From: Dehalococcoidia bacterium
Lineage (GTDB): Bacteria > Chloroflexota > Dehalococcoidia > UBA2247 > RBG-13-53-26
Assembly: GCA_030372995.1 (NCBI GenBank)
Contig: JAUCPZ010000020.1
Coordinates: forward strand, 1 to 47,836
Length of the DNA stretch: 47,836 nt
Reading direction: 5' to 3'
The position numbers and the translations under genes were made by a program. This document shows positions 37,646 to 44,646 of the stretch, one piece after another (position 1 is the first letter of the stretch; each line of letters begins with the position of its first letter). The notes beneath the pieces are model-generated. The model saw only the letters and a program-made list of their open reading frames with translations. It had not been told where the DNA came from and did not search any database.

Positions 37646-38518
37646 ATGAAGAGACGATATCTGATCGACCGGAGCTCCCGCGGGGTGATAATGGTCTGCG
37701 CCACCGCGTCCGTTGTCGTTCTGCTCGCGATAGCAGTCTTCATCTTCAGGGAATCCCTGCCTGCGTTCGGTCGGATCGGTGTGCTGGACTTCTTGTTGGG
37801 AACAGAATGGAATCCCCAGCCTGTGGGCGATCAGACTCCTCAGTTTGGCATCTTGGTCATGATCGTGGGGACCGTGCTGGTGACTGCCGGTGCTCTCATC
37901 TTTGCCGCACCGCTCGGAATAGGCTGCGCGATCCTGCTGGCGGATGTAGCGCCGCACCGCTTCCGCCGACTACTGCGGCCGGCGGTAGAGCTGCTGGTCG
38001 GCATCCCTTCGGTGGTCTACGGGCTGGTGGGGTTGGTGCTCATCGTCCCCGTTATCCGGCAGATAGGGGGTCCGGGCCTCAGCCTGGCGGCAGGGATCGT
38101 TGTCCTGGCGGCCATGATCCTGCCGACCATCACTAGCATCAGCGAGGACAGCATCCGGGCCGTGCCTCGAGCCTACAGGGAGGGAGCATTGGCATTGGGC
38201 GCCACGAACTGGCAGACAATGTGGCGGGTGGTTATACCCGCAGCCCGATCCGGCATAGCCGCGTCAATCGTCCTAGGCGTCGGCAGAGCCGTTGGGGAGG
38301 CAATGGCCCTGGTGATGGTAATCGGCATGGCCACGGCTATGCCGAAGTCGCCTTTAGACCCGGCCCGGCCTCTCGCCCCCAGCATCGCCTTGGAGACCAG
38401 CTACGCCAGCGGTTTGCACCTCAGTGCCCTGTTCGCCATCGGCGTGGTACTGCTGGTGTTCATCATAGTCATCAACAGCCTGGCCATAGTAGCCTTCAGG
38501 AGAGGGGCGCGTGCGTAG
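37646..38518 (+). CDS. pstC: Phosphate ABC transporter permease PstC
   Basis: A 290-aa inner-membrane permease with about six helices. The coupling-loop motif for the ATPase is in EGALALGATNWQTMWRVVIP, typical of PstC/PstA. The segment VGIPSVVYGLVGLV is also characteristic. The start is ATG at 37646; an upstream GTG at 37634 is possible and neither has a strong ribosome site. It overlaps pstA by eight bases. Confidence 0.92.
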   Translation: MKRRYLIDRSSRGVIMVCATASVVVLLAIAVFIFRESLPAFGRIGVLDFLLGTEWNPQPVGDQTPQFGILVMIVGTVLVTAGALIFAAPLGIGCAILLADVAPHRFRRLLRPAVELLVGIPSVVYGLVGLVLIVPVIRQIGGPGLSLAAGIVVLAAMILPTITSISEDSIRAVPRAYREGALALGATNWQTMWRVVIPAARSGIAASIVLGVGRAVGEAMALVMVIGMATAMPKSPLDPARPLAPSIALETSYASGLHLSALFAIGVVLLVFIIVINSLAIVAFRRGARA

Positions 38519-39362
38519 AATCTCGGCGAAGCGAACTCAGCAGCTGGCCATGGCGGGTATCTGGACGACCGGCATAGTGACTGTCCTCATCCTGTTGACC
38601 ATCATCGGCTATGTCCTGGCGAAGGGGGCTCCGGGCATCGGGTGGTCCTTCCTGACCACAGCTCCCAGAGGCGGCCTGTCCGGAGAGGGCGGTATCTCTA
38701 CAGTGATTGTGTCCACCCTCTACCTCATTGGTTTGACCATGGCCATCCTGGTGCCTCTGGGTCTGGGCGCCGCCATTTATCTGTCTGAGTATGCCCCGGA
38801 CAATCGGCTGACGCGGCTCATCCGCTATGGTACGGAGGTGCTGGCCGGCGTGCCTTCCATAGTATTCGGGCTGTTCGGATTTGCCCTTTTCGTGACGGCG
38901 TTGAGCTTCAGGTTTTCGATCCTGTCCGGAGCGCTGACCCTGGCCTGCCTGCTGCTGCCAACGCTGATCAGGACCTCTGAGGAGGCACTTATGGCCGTTC
39001 CACGGTCGCACCGGGAAGCGGCGCTGGCCCTGGGGGCTACCAAGTGGCAAACCGTGTGGCGGGTGCTGCTGCCAGCGGCCCTGCCGGGGATTGTCACCGG
39101 CGTCATCCTTTGCATCGGCCGGGCCATTGGAGAGACGGCCTGCCTCTTCGTGACCATGGGGGGATCGACTGCCTTGCCAACCTCTTTCTTTTCTGGCGGG
39201 CGGACCTTGTCGATGCACCTGCTGTATCTCGTGCTCGACACCAATGCCTTTGAGAAGGCCTTGGCTACAGGAGTGGTCCTGGTCATCATTATCATCGTCA
39301 TCAATACTTTGACGAACTGGTTGTCCCAGCGCTTCCGTGCTAGGATGACCGGGGGAGCGTGA
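38511..39362 (+). CDS. pstA: Phosphate ABC transporter permease PstA
   Basis: A 283-aa membrane permease partner of PstC. It shows the same coupling-loop motif, [20 protein letters not shown], and the [17 protein letters not shown] segment. It starts at GTG 38511, eight bases after CAGGAG and overlapping the end of pstC, so the two are translationally coupled. It is followed one base later by pstB. Confidence 0.93.
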   Translation: MRRISAKRTQQLAMAGIWTTGIVTVLILLTIIGYVLAKGAPGIGWSFLTTAPRGGLSGEGGISTVIVSTLYLIGLTMAILVPLGLGAAIYLSEYAPDNRLTRLIRYGTEVLAGVPSIVFGLFGFALFVTALSFRFSILSGALTLACLLLPTLIRTSEEALMAVPRSHREAALALGATKWQTVWRVLLPAALPGIVTGVILCIGRAIGETACLFVTMGGSTALPTSFFSGGRTLSMHLLYLVLDTNAFEKALATGVVLVIIIIVINTLTNWLSQRFRARMTGGA

Positions 39363-39363
39363 A

Positions 39364-40127
39364 GTGCGAGCCACCGACGCCAAGATTGAGGCGACAGGGT
39401 TCAGCTTCTATTACGGGAAGCGCCAGGCCTTGAGAGATATCCACATCAAGGTAAACGAGCACCAGATCACGGCGCTGATCGGGCCGTCCGGCTGTGGGAA
39501 ATCGACCTTTCTGCGCGCCCTGAATCGGATGAACGATATCATCCCGGGGGCAAGGGCTGAAGGCGAGATACTGCTGGATGGCCGGAACATCTACGCCCCC
39601 GGCGTGGATGTGGTGGAGCTGAGGAAGAGGGTCGGCATGGTGTTTCAGCAGCCGAATCCCTTCCCAAAGACCATATTCGAAAACGTGGCGTTCGGCCCGC
39701 GCGTGCTGGGGTTGGACGGCAAGATATCCCTCGACGAGGTAGTAGAGAAGAGCCTGCGGGCGGCAGCGCTCTGGGATGAGGTGAAGGATGTGCTCCACAA
39801 GTCCGGGCTGGCGCTCTCGGGCGGCCAGCAGCAGCGGCTGTGCATAGCACGGGCGCTGGCGACCGAGCCAGAAGTCCTGCTCATGGATGAGCCGTGCTCA
39901 GCCCTTGACCCGCAGTCCACGCTGGCATCGAGGAGCTGATGAATGAGCTGAAGCAACGCTACACGATAGTGATCGTAACCCACAACATGCAGCAGGCGGC
40001 GCGTGTTTCCGACTGGACCGGGTTCCTGCTGCTGGGAGAACTCGTGGAGTACAACAGGACCGCGGAGCTGTTCAGCCGCCCGAAGGACAAGAGAACAGAC
40101 GATTACATCACTGGCCGGTTCGGCTAG
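39364..40127 (+). pseudogene. pstB: Phosphate ABC transporter ATPase PstB, broken by a one-base frameshift
   Basis: Two adjoining frames together encode a normal PstB of about 254 residues. Frame one (39364-39939, GTG start) has Walker [10 protein letters not shown], the signature [15 protein letters not shown] and Walker [14 protein letters not shown], then shifts at GCATCGAGG (39925-39933) and stops. Restoring one base there gives [20 protein letters not shown], and frame two carries the H-loop His in [13 protein letters not shown] to the stop at 40127. Everything else in the operon is intact, so a sequencing or assembly deletion is the likeliest cause. A real mutation would abolish high-affinity phosphate uptake. 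Confidence 0.85.
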
Positions 40128-40140
40128 AGGAGGAAGAGAG

Positions 40141-40812
40141 ATGCCATCGCCAAGAGAGAGTTTCGACCGGCATCTGCACGAGCTTCAGGATGACGTCCTC
40201 GTCATGGCGAGCATGGTGGAGAAGGCTCTGGAGCGTTCCATGGAGGCCCTCAAGAAGAGGAACCTGGAGATGGCGCACCTAGTCATCGAGGATGACGCTA
40301 AGATCAACCAGAAGCGGTTTGATATCGAGGAGAAGTGTGTTGAGCTGATCGCGACGCAGCAGCCGATGGCCAGCGACCTGAGGGTCATCATCGCCGTCCT
40401 CAACATCATTGTCGACTTGGAGCGGATAGCCGACCATGCCGAAGGCAACGCCAAGATAGCTGTCATGATCGGCAACGAGCCGCCGCTCAAGCCCTTGATT
40501 GATCTCCCCCGCATGAATCAGAAGACGATAGAAATGCTGCGGCGCAGTCTCGATGCCTTCGTCAACCGCGACGCTGAAGCAGCCAGGAGCATCTGCAGCG
40601 AGGATGACGAGGTGGACAACCTTTACGATCAGGTGTTCCGGGAGTTGCTGACGTTTATGGCGGAGGATGGCCGGACCATCACCCGGGCGACGCGCCTGAT
40701 ATGGGTGGCACATAACCTGGAGCGCAGCGCCGACAGGGTGACCAACATCTGCGAGCGCGTCGTCTACCTCGTGACCGGAAAGATGGCGGAGATCTGCGTC
40801 TCCAAGTACTAG
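40141..40812 (+). CDS. phoU: Phosphate transport regulator PhoU
   Basis: A 223-aa all-helical protein of two PhoU repeats. The metal-binding type motifs are EKCVELIATQQPMASDLR in repeat one and HNLERSADRVTNICERVVYL in repeat two. It links the Pst transporter to the PhoR-type kinase and prevents Pho activation when phosphate is ample. ATG at 40141 follows AGGAGGAAGAG; longer frames opening at 40003 run through the pstB end. It lies 13 bases after pstB. Confidence 0.94.
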   Translation: MPSPRESFDRHLHELQDDVLVMASMVEKALERSMEALKKRNLEMAHLVIEDDAKINQKRFDIEEKCVELIATQQPMASDLRVIIAVLNIIVDLERIADHAEGNAKIAVMIGNEPPLKPLIDLPRMNQKTIEMLRRSLDAFVNRDAEAARSICSEDDEVDNLYDQVFRELLTFMAEDGRTITRATRLIWVAHNLERSADRVTNICERVVYLVTGKMAEICVSKY

Positions 40813-40821
40813 GGGAACCAA

Positions 40822-41259
40822 GTGAAGACAGTCCTGTTCGTTTGTGTGGGCAATGCCGGCCGCAGCCAGATGGCCGAAGCCTTCTTTAACCAGGCCGCGC
40901 GCGGCAGGGCCCGGGCGATCTCAGCCGGGACGAAACCAGCCAGTGCTGTTGATCCCAAGGCGATCGAGGTCATGCGCGAGGTGGGGATAGACATCAGTAC
41001 TGCCAAACCCAAGGCTCTGACTGTGGAGATGCTGGAGCAGGCAGACCGGGTGGTGACCATGGGTTGCGGTGCTGAAGGGGTGTGCCCTGCCAGTTTCGTC
41101 GAGACCGAGGACTGGCAGCTTGAGGATCCCAAAGACAAACCGGTCGAGGACGTCCGCCGCATCAGGGACGAGATAAGGGGCAGGGTAGCCAGGTTGATCG
41201 AGCGGTCCTTGCCTGAGCTTCGTGAGTCGGGCGTGTTGTCTGAGTTGCCACGGGAATGA
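40822..41259 (+). CDS. arsC: Thioredoxin-coupled arsenate reductase (LMW phosphatase fold)
   Basis: A 145-aa protein of the low-molecular-weight tyrosine phosphatase fold. The P-loop CxxxxxR is at C8-R14 (FVCVGNAGRSQMAEAF). Two further cysteines, C82 and C88 (MGCGAEGVCP), match the relay cysteines of the pI258-type ArsC, and the general acid is in EDWQLEDP. It would reduce arsenate to arsenite. GTG start nine bases after phoU, so part of the pst operon; this placement makes sense because Pst-type uptake admits arsenate. A phosphatase role is less likely with the relay cysteines present. Confidence 0.85.
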   Translation: MKTVLFVCVGNAGRSQMAEAFFNQAARGRARAISAGTKPASAVDPKAIEVMREVGIDISTAKPKALTVEMLEQADRVVTMGCGAEGVCPASFVETEDWQLEDPKDKPVEDVRRIRDEIRGRVARLIERSLPELRESGVLSELPRE

Positions 41260-41269
41260 CGTTCGGTCT

Positions 41270-41298
41270 TTGCCATCTGCGAGACAAGGACGTACAAT
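41270..41298 (+). promoter_or_regulatory. Sigma-70-type promoter before degV-like gene
   Basis: TTGCCA at 41270-41275, 17 bases, then TACAAT at 41293-41298. The ATG of the DegV gene is 25 bases downstream, so the leader is very short. Confidence 0.55.
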
Positions 41299-41322
41299 CG
41301 GGCAGCAAGGGACTCGGAGATC

Positions 41323-42165
41323 ATGGCCGTCAAAGTTGTAACTGACAGCGTGGCTGATTTGCCGCCCGAAGTGGCCAGGGAACTGGGGATCACCGTAGTC
41401 CCCATACTGGTGCGCTTCGGAGAGAAGGTCTACCGGGACAATGTTGACCTGACCACCGAACAATTCTATGAGAGGCTGAAGCAGGGCAAGACTGTCCCGG
41501 TCACCTCAGTTCCTCCACCGGCCACCTTTGCTGAGACCTATGACAGGCTGGCGGCAGAAACGGACGAGATTCTGGCGGTTATCATCAGCTCCAGGCTCAG
41601 TGGCACCTACGAAGTGGCGCTGCAGAGCGTGGGTCTGATGAAATCAAAGTGCCGCGTGGAAGTACTCGATTCCAGGTGGGGGGCGATGACGGAGGGGTTC
41701 ATCGCCATCGAAGCCGCCAGGGCGGCTATGGCGGGAGCCAAGCTTGACGAGGTCGTCGAAGTGGCCCGGAAGACCATGTCCCGCGTTGACCTGCTGTGCA
41801 CTTTTGACAGCCTCGAGTACCTGAGGAGAGGCGGACGCATCGGAAACGGGCAGGCTCTTCTTGGGTCTCTGCTCAAGGTCAATCCGATTCTCACTCTCAG
41901 GGATGGCAAAGCGGAGCCCGTCGCCAGGCCGCGCTCAAGGGCGAAAGCCATGGAGCGTCTGTACGGATTTGTGATGGGCTACCGGTCGGTCGACGAACTG
42001 GCCGTGGAGGAAGCAGCCTGTCCCGATGATGCGGAGGCGCTGGTGAAGCGGCTCAGGGCGGCATTTCCCAACGTGCGTATCCACCGCTCCAAACTGACCC
42101 CGGCAATTGGCACCCACACCGGCCCCGGCACCCTGATGGTGGCTGTGCTCGGCGACAAGAAGTGA
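41323..42165 (+). CDS. DegV-family fatty acid-binding protein
   Basis: A 280-aa DegV/FakB-fold protein that binds a fatty acid for phosphorylation in relatives. It begins VKVVTDSVADLPPEVARELG, has TSVPPPATFAETYDRL and SSRLSGTYEVA (acyl carboxylate-binding Ser/Thr region), SLEYLRRGGRIG and the C-terminal GTHTGPGTLMVAV, all standard for the family. A matching FakA kinase is not in the window. It converges on the DUF3795 gene across about 150 bases with no visible terminator. Confidence 0.9.
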   Translation: MAVKVVTDSVADLPPEVARELGITVVPILVRFGEKVYRDNVDLTTEQFYERLKQGKTVPVTSVPPPATFAETYDRLAAETDEILAVIISSRLSGTYEVALQSVGLMKSKCRVEVLDSRWGAMTEGFIAIEAARAAMAGAKLDEVVEVARKTMSRVDLLCTFDSLEYLRRGGRIGNGQALLGSLLKVNPILTLRDGKAEPVARPRSRAKAMERLYGFVMGYRSVDELAVEEAACPDDAEALVKRLRAAFPNVRIHRSKLTPAIGTHTGPGTLMVAVLGDKK

Positions 42166-42313
42166 ATCCTCAACTTCGTTGCAGCTCTTCCGTGGTCCCC
42201 GCATCGACTCATGGGGGAAGGCGCGCACACCGCGAGCCTCTGCCGGGATAAGCTGCAAGGCCGGAACAATGGCGAAGGAAAACGAGGCAGACGGCCGGTC
42301 CGCGCTGTCCAAC

Positions 42314-42838
42314 CTATGACGAATTCGAAGGGTCAACGCCGCGCACTTGTGGCGGGCTGAACTGCGGAGTCAGTTTGGCGCCGCAATCGTAGCACTGATC
42401 AGCGTACCAATCGACGTCACCGCCGCACTTGGGGCAGCGCCATCTCAGTCTCTGCTCCTCGGCCCAGGCGTCAAGCCCGATTTTCCGTTGCCGGCTGATG
42501 CTGTCCAGGATCTCTCCGTGGTGCGGAAGGCCGTCCTTGCTGAAGTCCACCAGGGGCTGGCACGGGAAGTCAGGGCATTCGCTGCAGTGTCGCACTCCCT
42601 TCTTCAGGGCACAGGCCCGCAGTTCACAATTCCGGCAGACAATAGCTACCACCTCGTCGGAGAGGCAGCCATCACACGCCAAATCGTCAACCTGCACCGG
42701 TTGGCCCTGTTGAATGGTGAGCACCTCGGCGATCTCCTTCAGGAGCTTGGCATCGCGGCGCCTGCCGGCCAAACCGATGGAGCAGGCGCCGCAGTAGAGG
42801 CCACAAGGGGCGGTCAACCTTTCCAGTTCACTGGCCAT
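42314..42838 (-). CDS. DUF3795 cysteine-rich protein
   Basis: A 174-aa probable zinc or iron-sulfur protein. It opens APCGLYCGACSI, has DDLACDGCLSD, CRNCELRACA and CSECPDFPC, the cysteine pattern of DUF3795, and adds a C-terminal zinc ribbon (CPKCGGDVDW...CYDCGAKL). Function is not established. It lies 69 bases after the heliorhodopsin gene on the same strand and is probably the last gene of that unit. Confidence 0.8.
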   Translation of the reverse strand: MASELERLTAPCGLYCGACSIGLAGRRRDAKLLKEIAEVLTIQQGQPVQVDDLACDGCLSDEVVAIVCRNCELRACALKKGVRHCSECPDFPCQPLVDFSKDGLPHHGEILDSISRQRKIGLDAWAEEQRLRWRCPKCGGDVDWYADQCYDCGAKLTPQFSPPQVRGVDPSNSS

Positions 42839-42907
42839 AGCTGCCTCCGGTCCGGGGCGGTGGGCCCCAGCAATCTATGCGGTAGGGCGGAGATTCCGGT
42901 ACCGCCG

Positions 42908-43678
42908 CTATTCTCCCGAGGTCAGCACCGCGGCGAACACCTGCCACGCCAGCAGCGCCTTGGCTGTCAGACTGAGGATGATGTAGACCTTCTCACCGAA
43001 GAGGTAGTCCCGCCAGGGGCCTACCTTCTTGTACTGCAGCACCATGTTCACGGCGAAGCAGTTGAAAAACACGAAGAGCGAGGCGACGATACCGTAGACG
43101 AAGCCCGGCGGCGATGCATCGATGCCCGGTGCCCACACGTAAACTGCTATCGCTATCCAGGGGATGATGCCAGCAAAGCAGCCAAACCAGAAGGGGAGCC
43201 AGTTGGCCCTGCCCGGTTCCTCGTACTTCTCCATGAGCGCCCCGAAGAGGATCATGCAGGCGTTGATGCCGAAGATGGCCATCAAGGCGGCGATGTCGCT
43301 GATGCCGCAGATCTGGGAGATGAGCACGATCATGATCGAGGAGCTGAAGAAGTACTCGATCCAGCGGCCGTAATTGCGGTTCTGAAGCAGGTTGCGCTGG
43401 TACCACGGAAAGACGGGTGGCGAGGCGATTATCAGAAGAGCGCCCGCCGAGATAGCGAGGAATGCAAATACACCCCAGCCGGTGGGGATGCTGAACAGGT
43501 CTTGTACCCCGGGTTCGGTACCGGGCGGGCCCTGGATGAAGGTGCCTATCACCGGCAGAGAGAAGTCATTGGTGAGCACCGCGACCATGGCTGCCTGTAC
43601 CGCGAGTATCAGGCCGACAACGATGTTCCAGATACGCAGATGCCGCATCTTGTTCTCGATGGACTGATCAACCGCCAT
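42908..43678 (-). CDS. Heliorhodopsin
   Basis: A 256-aa seven-helix retinal protein. The retinal Schiff-base Lys is K240 in LSLTAKALLAWQVFA, the helix-7 hallmark of heliorhodopsins. The counterion Glu is E108 in RWIEYFFSSSIMIVLI (helix 3). Heliorhodopsins have inverted topology, with the N-terminus inside, and do not resemble type 1 pumps in sequence. They are thought to act as light sensors or regulators. Retinal-forming genes are not in the window. AGGAGGTG precedes the ATG at 43678. The gene lies 73 bases after a selenocysteine glutaredoxin-PDZ gene and before DUF3795. Confidence 0.9.
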   Translation of the reverse strand: MAVDQSIENKMRHLRIWNIVVGLILAVQAAMVAVLTNDFSLPVIGTFIQGPPGTEPGVQDLFSIPTGWGVFAFLAISAGALLIIASPPVFPWYQRNLLQNRNYGRWIEYFFSSSIMIVLISQICGISDIAALMAIFGINACMILFGALMEKYEEPGRANWLPFWFGCFAGIIPWIAIAVYVWAPGIDASPPGFVYGIVASLFVFFNCFAVNMVLQYKKVGPWRDYLFGEKVYIILSLTAKALLAWQVFAAVLTSGE

Positions 43679-43751
43679 GACGCACCTCCTACCTGATAAT
43701 GCAGCATACAGTATGTTTGCCCGTCTGGGAACAGGGTTATTCGAACCAGGT

Positions 43752-44279
43752 TTAGAACACGGTCTCTGTGTAGAGCTTCTTCTGGCCCCGCAGGAAAGCT
43801 ATCGTGACCCGGTTGCCGCGTGACATACTAGATAGGGCCTTGGCCAGGTCATCGGCGTTGCTGATCGGGCGCAGATTGATCTCAGTGATGACGTCTCCCT
43901 CCTGCAGTCCTGCCTTCTCCGCCGGCGAGCCCGGCTTCACGCCCCCCACAAAGGCGCCGAAAACGGGCAGGACGCCGGCCTTCTGCGATATCTTGCTGGC
44001 GTCGGCGATCTGCAGGCCGAAAGATGGCTTCTGCTGCGCTGCTCCTTCCCGACCGGCCAGAAGCTCCTCAAGGCGGCGCCGGTCGAAACCGATAACGTAC
44101 TGGTCGCCTACGGCGATCACCGGTACGCCCATCTGGTTAGTCTTCTCGACCATCTCCCGGGCTGCTGCCCGGTCCTTGGAGACGTCCTTCTCAACGTAGG
44201 GGATACCCTTTTGCGAAAGAAACTCCTTCGCGTAGACGCAATACGGTCAGGTGGGGGTAGAGTATACTATGACTTCCAT
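43752..44279 (-). CDS. Selenocysteine glutaredoxin (UPYC) fused to a PDZ domain
   Basis: A 175-aa protein if the TGA at 44247-44249 is read as selenocysteine (residue 11). From ATG 44279 (GGAGG six bases upstream) the frame reads MEVIVYSTPT, then U, then PYCVYAKEFLSQKGIPY. That is a glutaredoxin/NrdH-like fold with U-P-Y-C in place of CPYC. The cis-Pro region QMGVPVIAVGDQYVIGFD follows. Residues about 88-175 are a PDZ domain (GVKPGSPAEKAGLQEGDVI). It resembles the Uxx-star glutaredoxin-like selenoproteins. Calls starting at 44153 lose the active site. A good SECIS-like hairpin follows the UGA. It is probably co-transcribed with heliorhodopsin. Confidence 0.87.
44213..44231 (-). promoter_or_regulatory. 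Bacterial SECIS-like hairpin
   Basis: In the mRNA, 15 bases after the UGA, GCGAAGGA pairs with TCTTTCGC over eight bp (one G-U) around a GUU loop. The loop G is 24 nt downstream of the UGA. Position and an apical GU are as in the E. coli fdhF SECIS. Confidence 0.7.
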
Positions 44280-44315
44280 CTCATTCCTCCGCAGTAGTTC
44301 GTTCTTCAGTGAGCG

Positions 44316-44375
44316 TCAGGTTCTCAACCTGACCCGGAATCCATTCAACTGCCGGGCGTCAGGTCGCGGACCTGA
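44316..44375. repeat. Pair of 17-bp TCAGGT hairpins
   Basis: TCAGGTT-CTC-AACCTGA (44316-44332) and TCAGGTC-GCG-GACCTGA (44359-44375) have the same 7-3-7 design, 26 bases apart. They lie in the 44280-44646 stretch between clpB and the glutaredoxin gene, which holds only repeats. Confidence 0.65.
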
Positions 44376-44393
44376 CAGCCACCATGAGCTACT

Positions 44394-44480
44394 TCAACCC
44401 CCTTGGCTCTCCAATCTTGGGGGAAGAGGAAAAGGGAACCTGGGAGCACCCCAGACCCCGGGGGCGTCCCGCTCCACCGA
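44394..44480 (+). repeat. CCCCCTT-type intergenic repeat, copy 1
   Basis: Begins TCAACCCCCTT, contains CAATCTTGGGGGAAGAGGAAA and ends GCTCCACCG. It aligns over about 90 bp with 47315-47406. Non-coding and rich in runs of C and G. Confidence 0.65.
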
Positions 44481-44487
44481 AACGTAG

Positions 44488-44507
44488 GGGCGCATCGGGA
44501 TGCGCCC
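44488..44507. repeat. GGGCGCAT hairpin
   Basis: GGGCGCAT-CGGG-ATGCGCCC, a perfect eight-bp stem directly after the CCCCCTT repeat. It resembles dispersed hairpins common in related genomes. Confidence 0.55.
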
Positions 44508-44520
44508 AAGTACTGCCCTG

Positions 44521-44545
44521 TCATTCCCGTGAAGGCGGGAATCCA
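44521..44545. repeat. ATTCCCG hairpin repeat, second copy
   Basis: ATTCCCG (44523-44529) and CGGGAAT (44536-44542) form a seven-bp stem. The flanks TC- and -CCA match the inverted copy at 36309-36333. Confidence 0.6.
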
Positions 44546-44646
44546 CGATTTCCTCTCTCTGGATGGGAGAGGACGAAGGAGAGGGTGACTTACACCTGTC
44601 ATGGCGAGAATGACCATAATCCCCAATCCTCCTGTCCCTACCCCCG

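Noticed and set aside
39925-39939. pstB shift considered as programmed frameshifting
   Set aside because: No slippery heptamer, internal Shine-Dalgarno or stimulatory structure is evident; PstB is not known to use recoding.
42166-42313. Gap between degV-like and DUF3795 genes searched for a terminator
   Set aside because: No stable hairpin with a U-tract seen.
42347-43696. 449-aa plus-strand open frame
   Set aside because: Antisense to both DUF3795 and heliorhodopsin, whose motifs are unmistakable; the composition is shadow-like.
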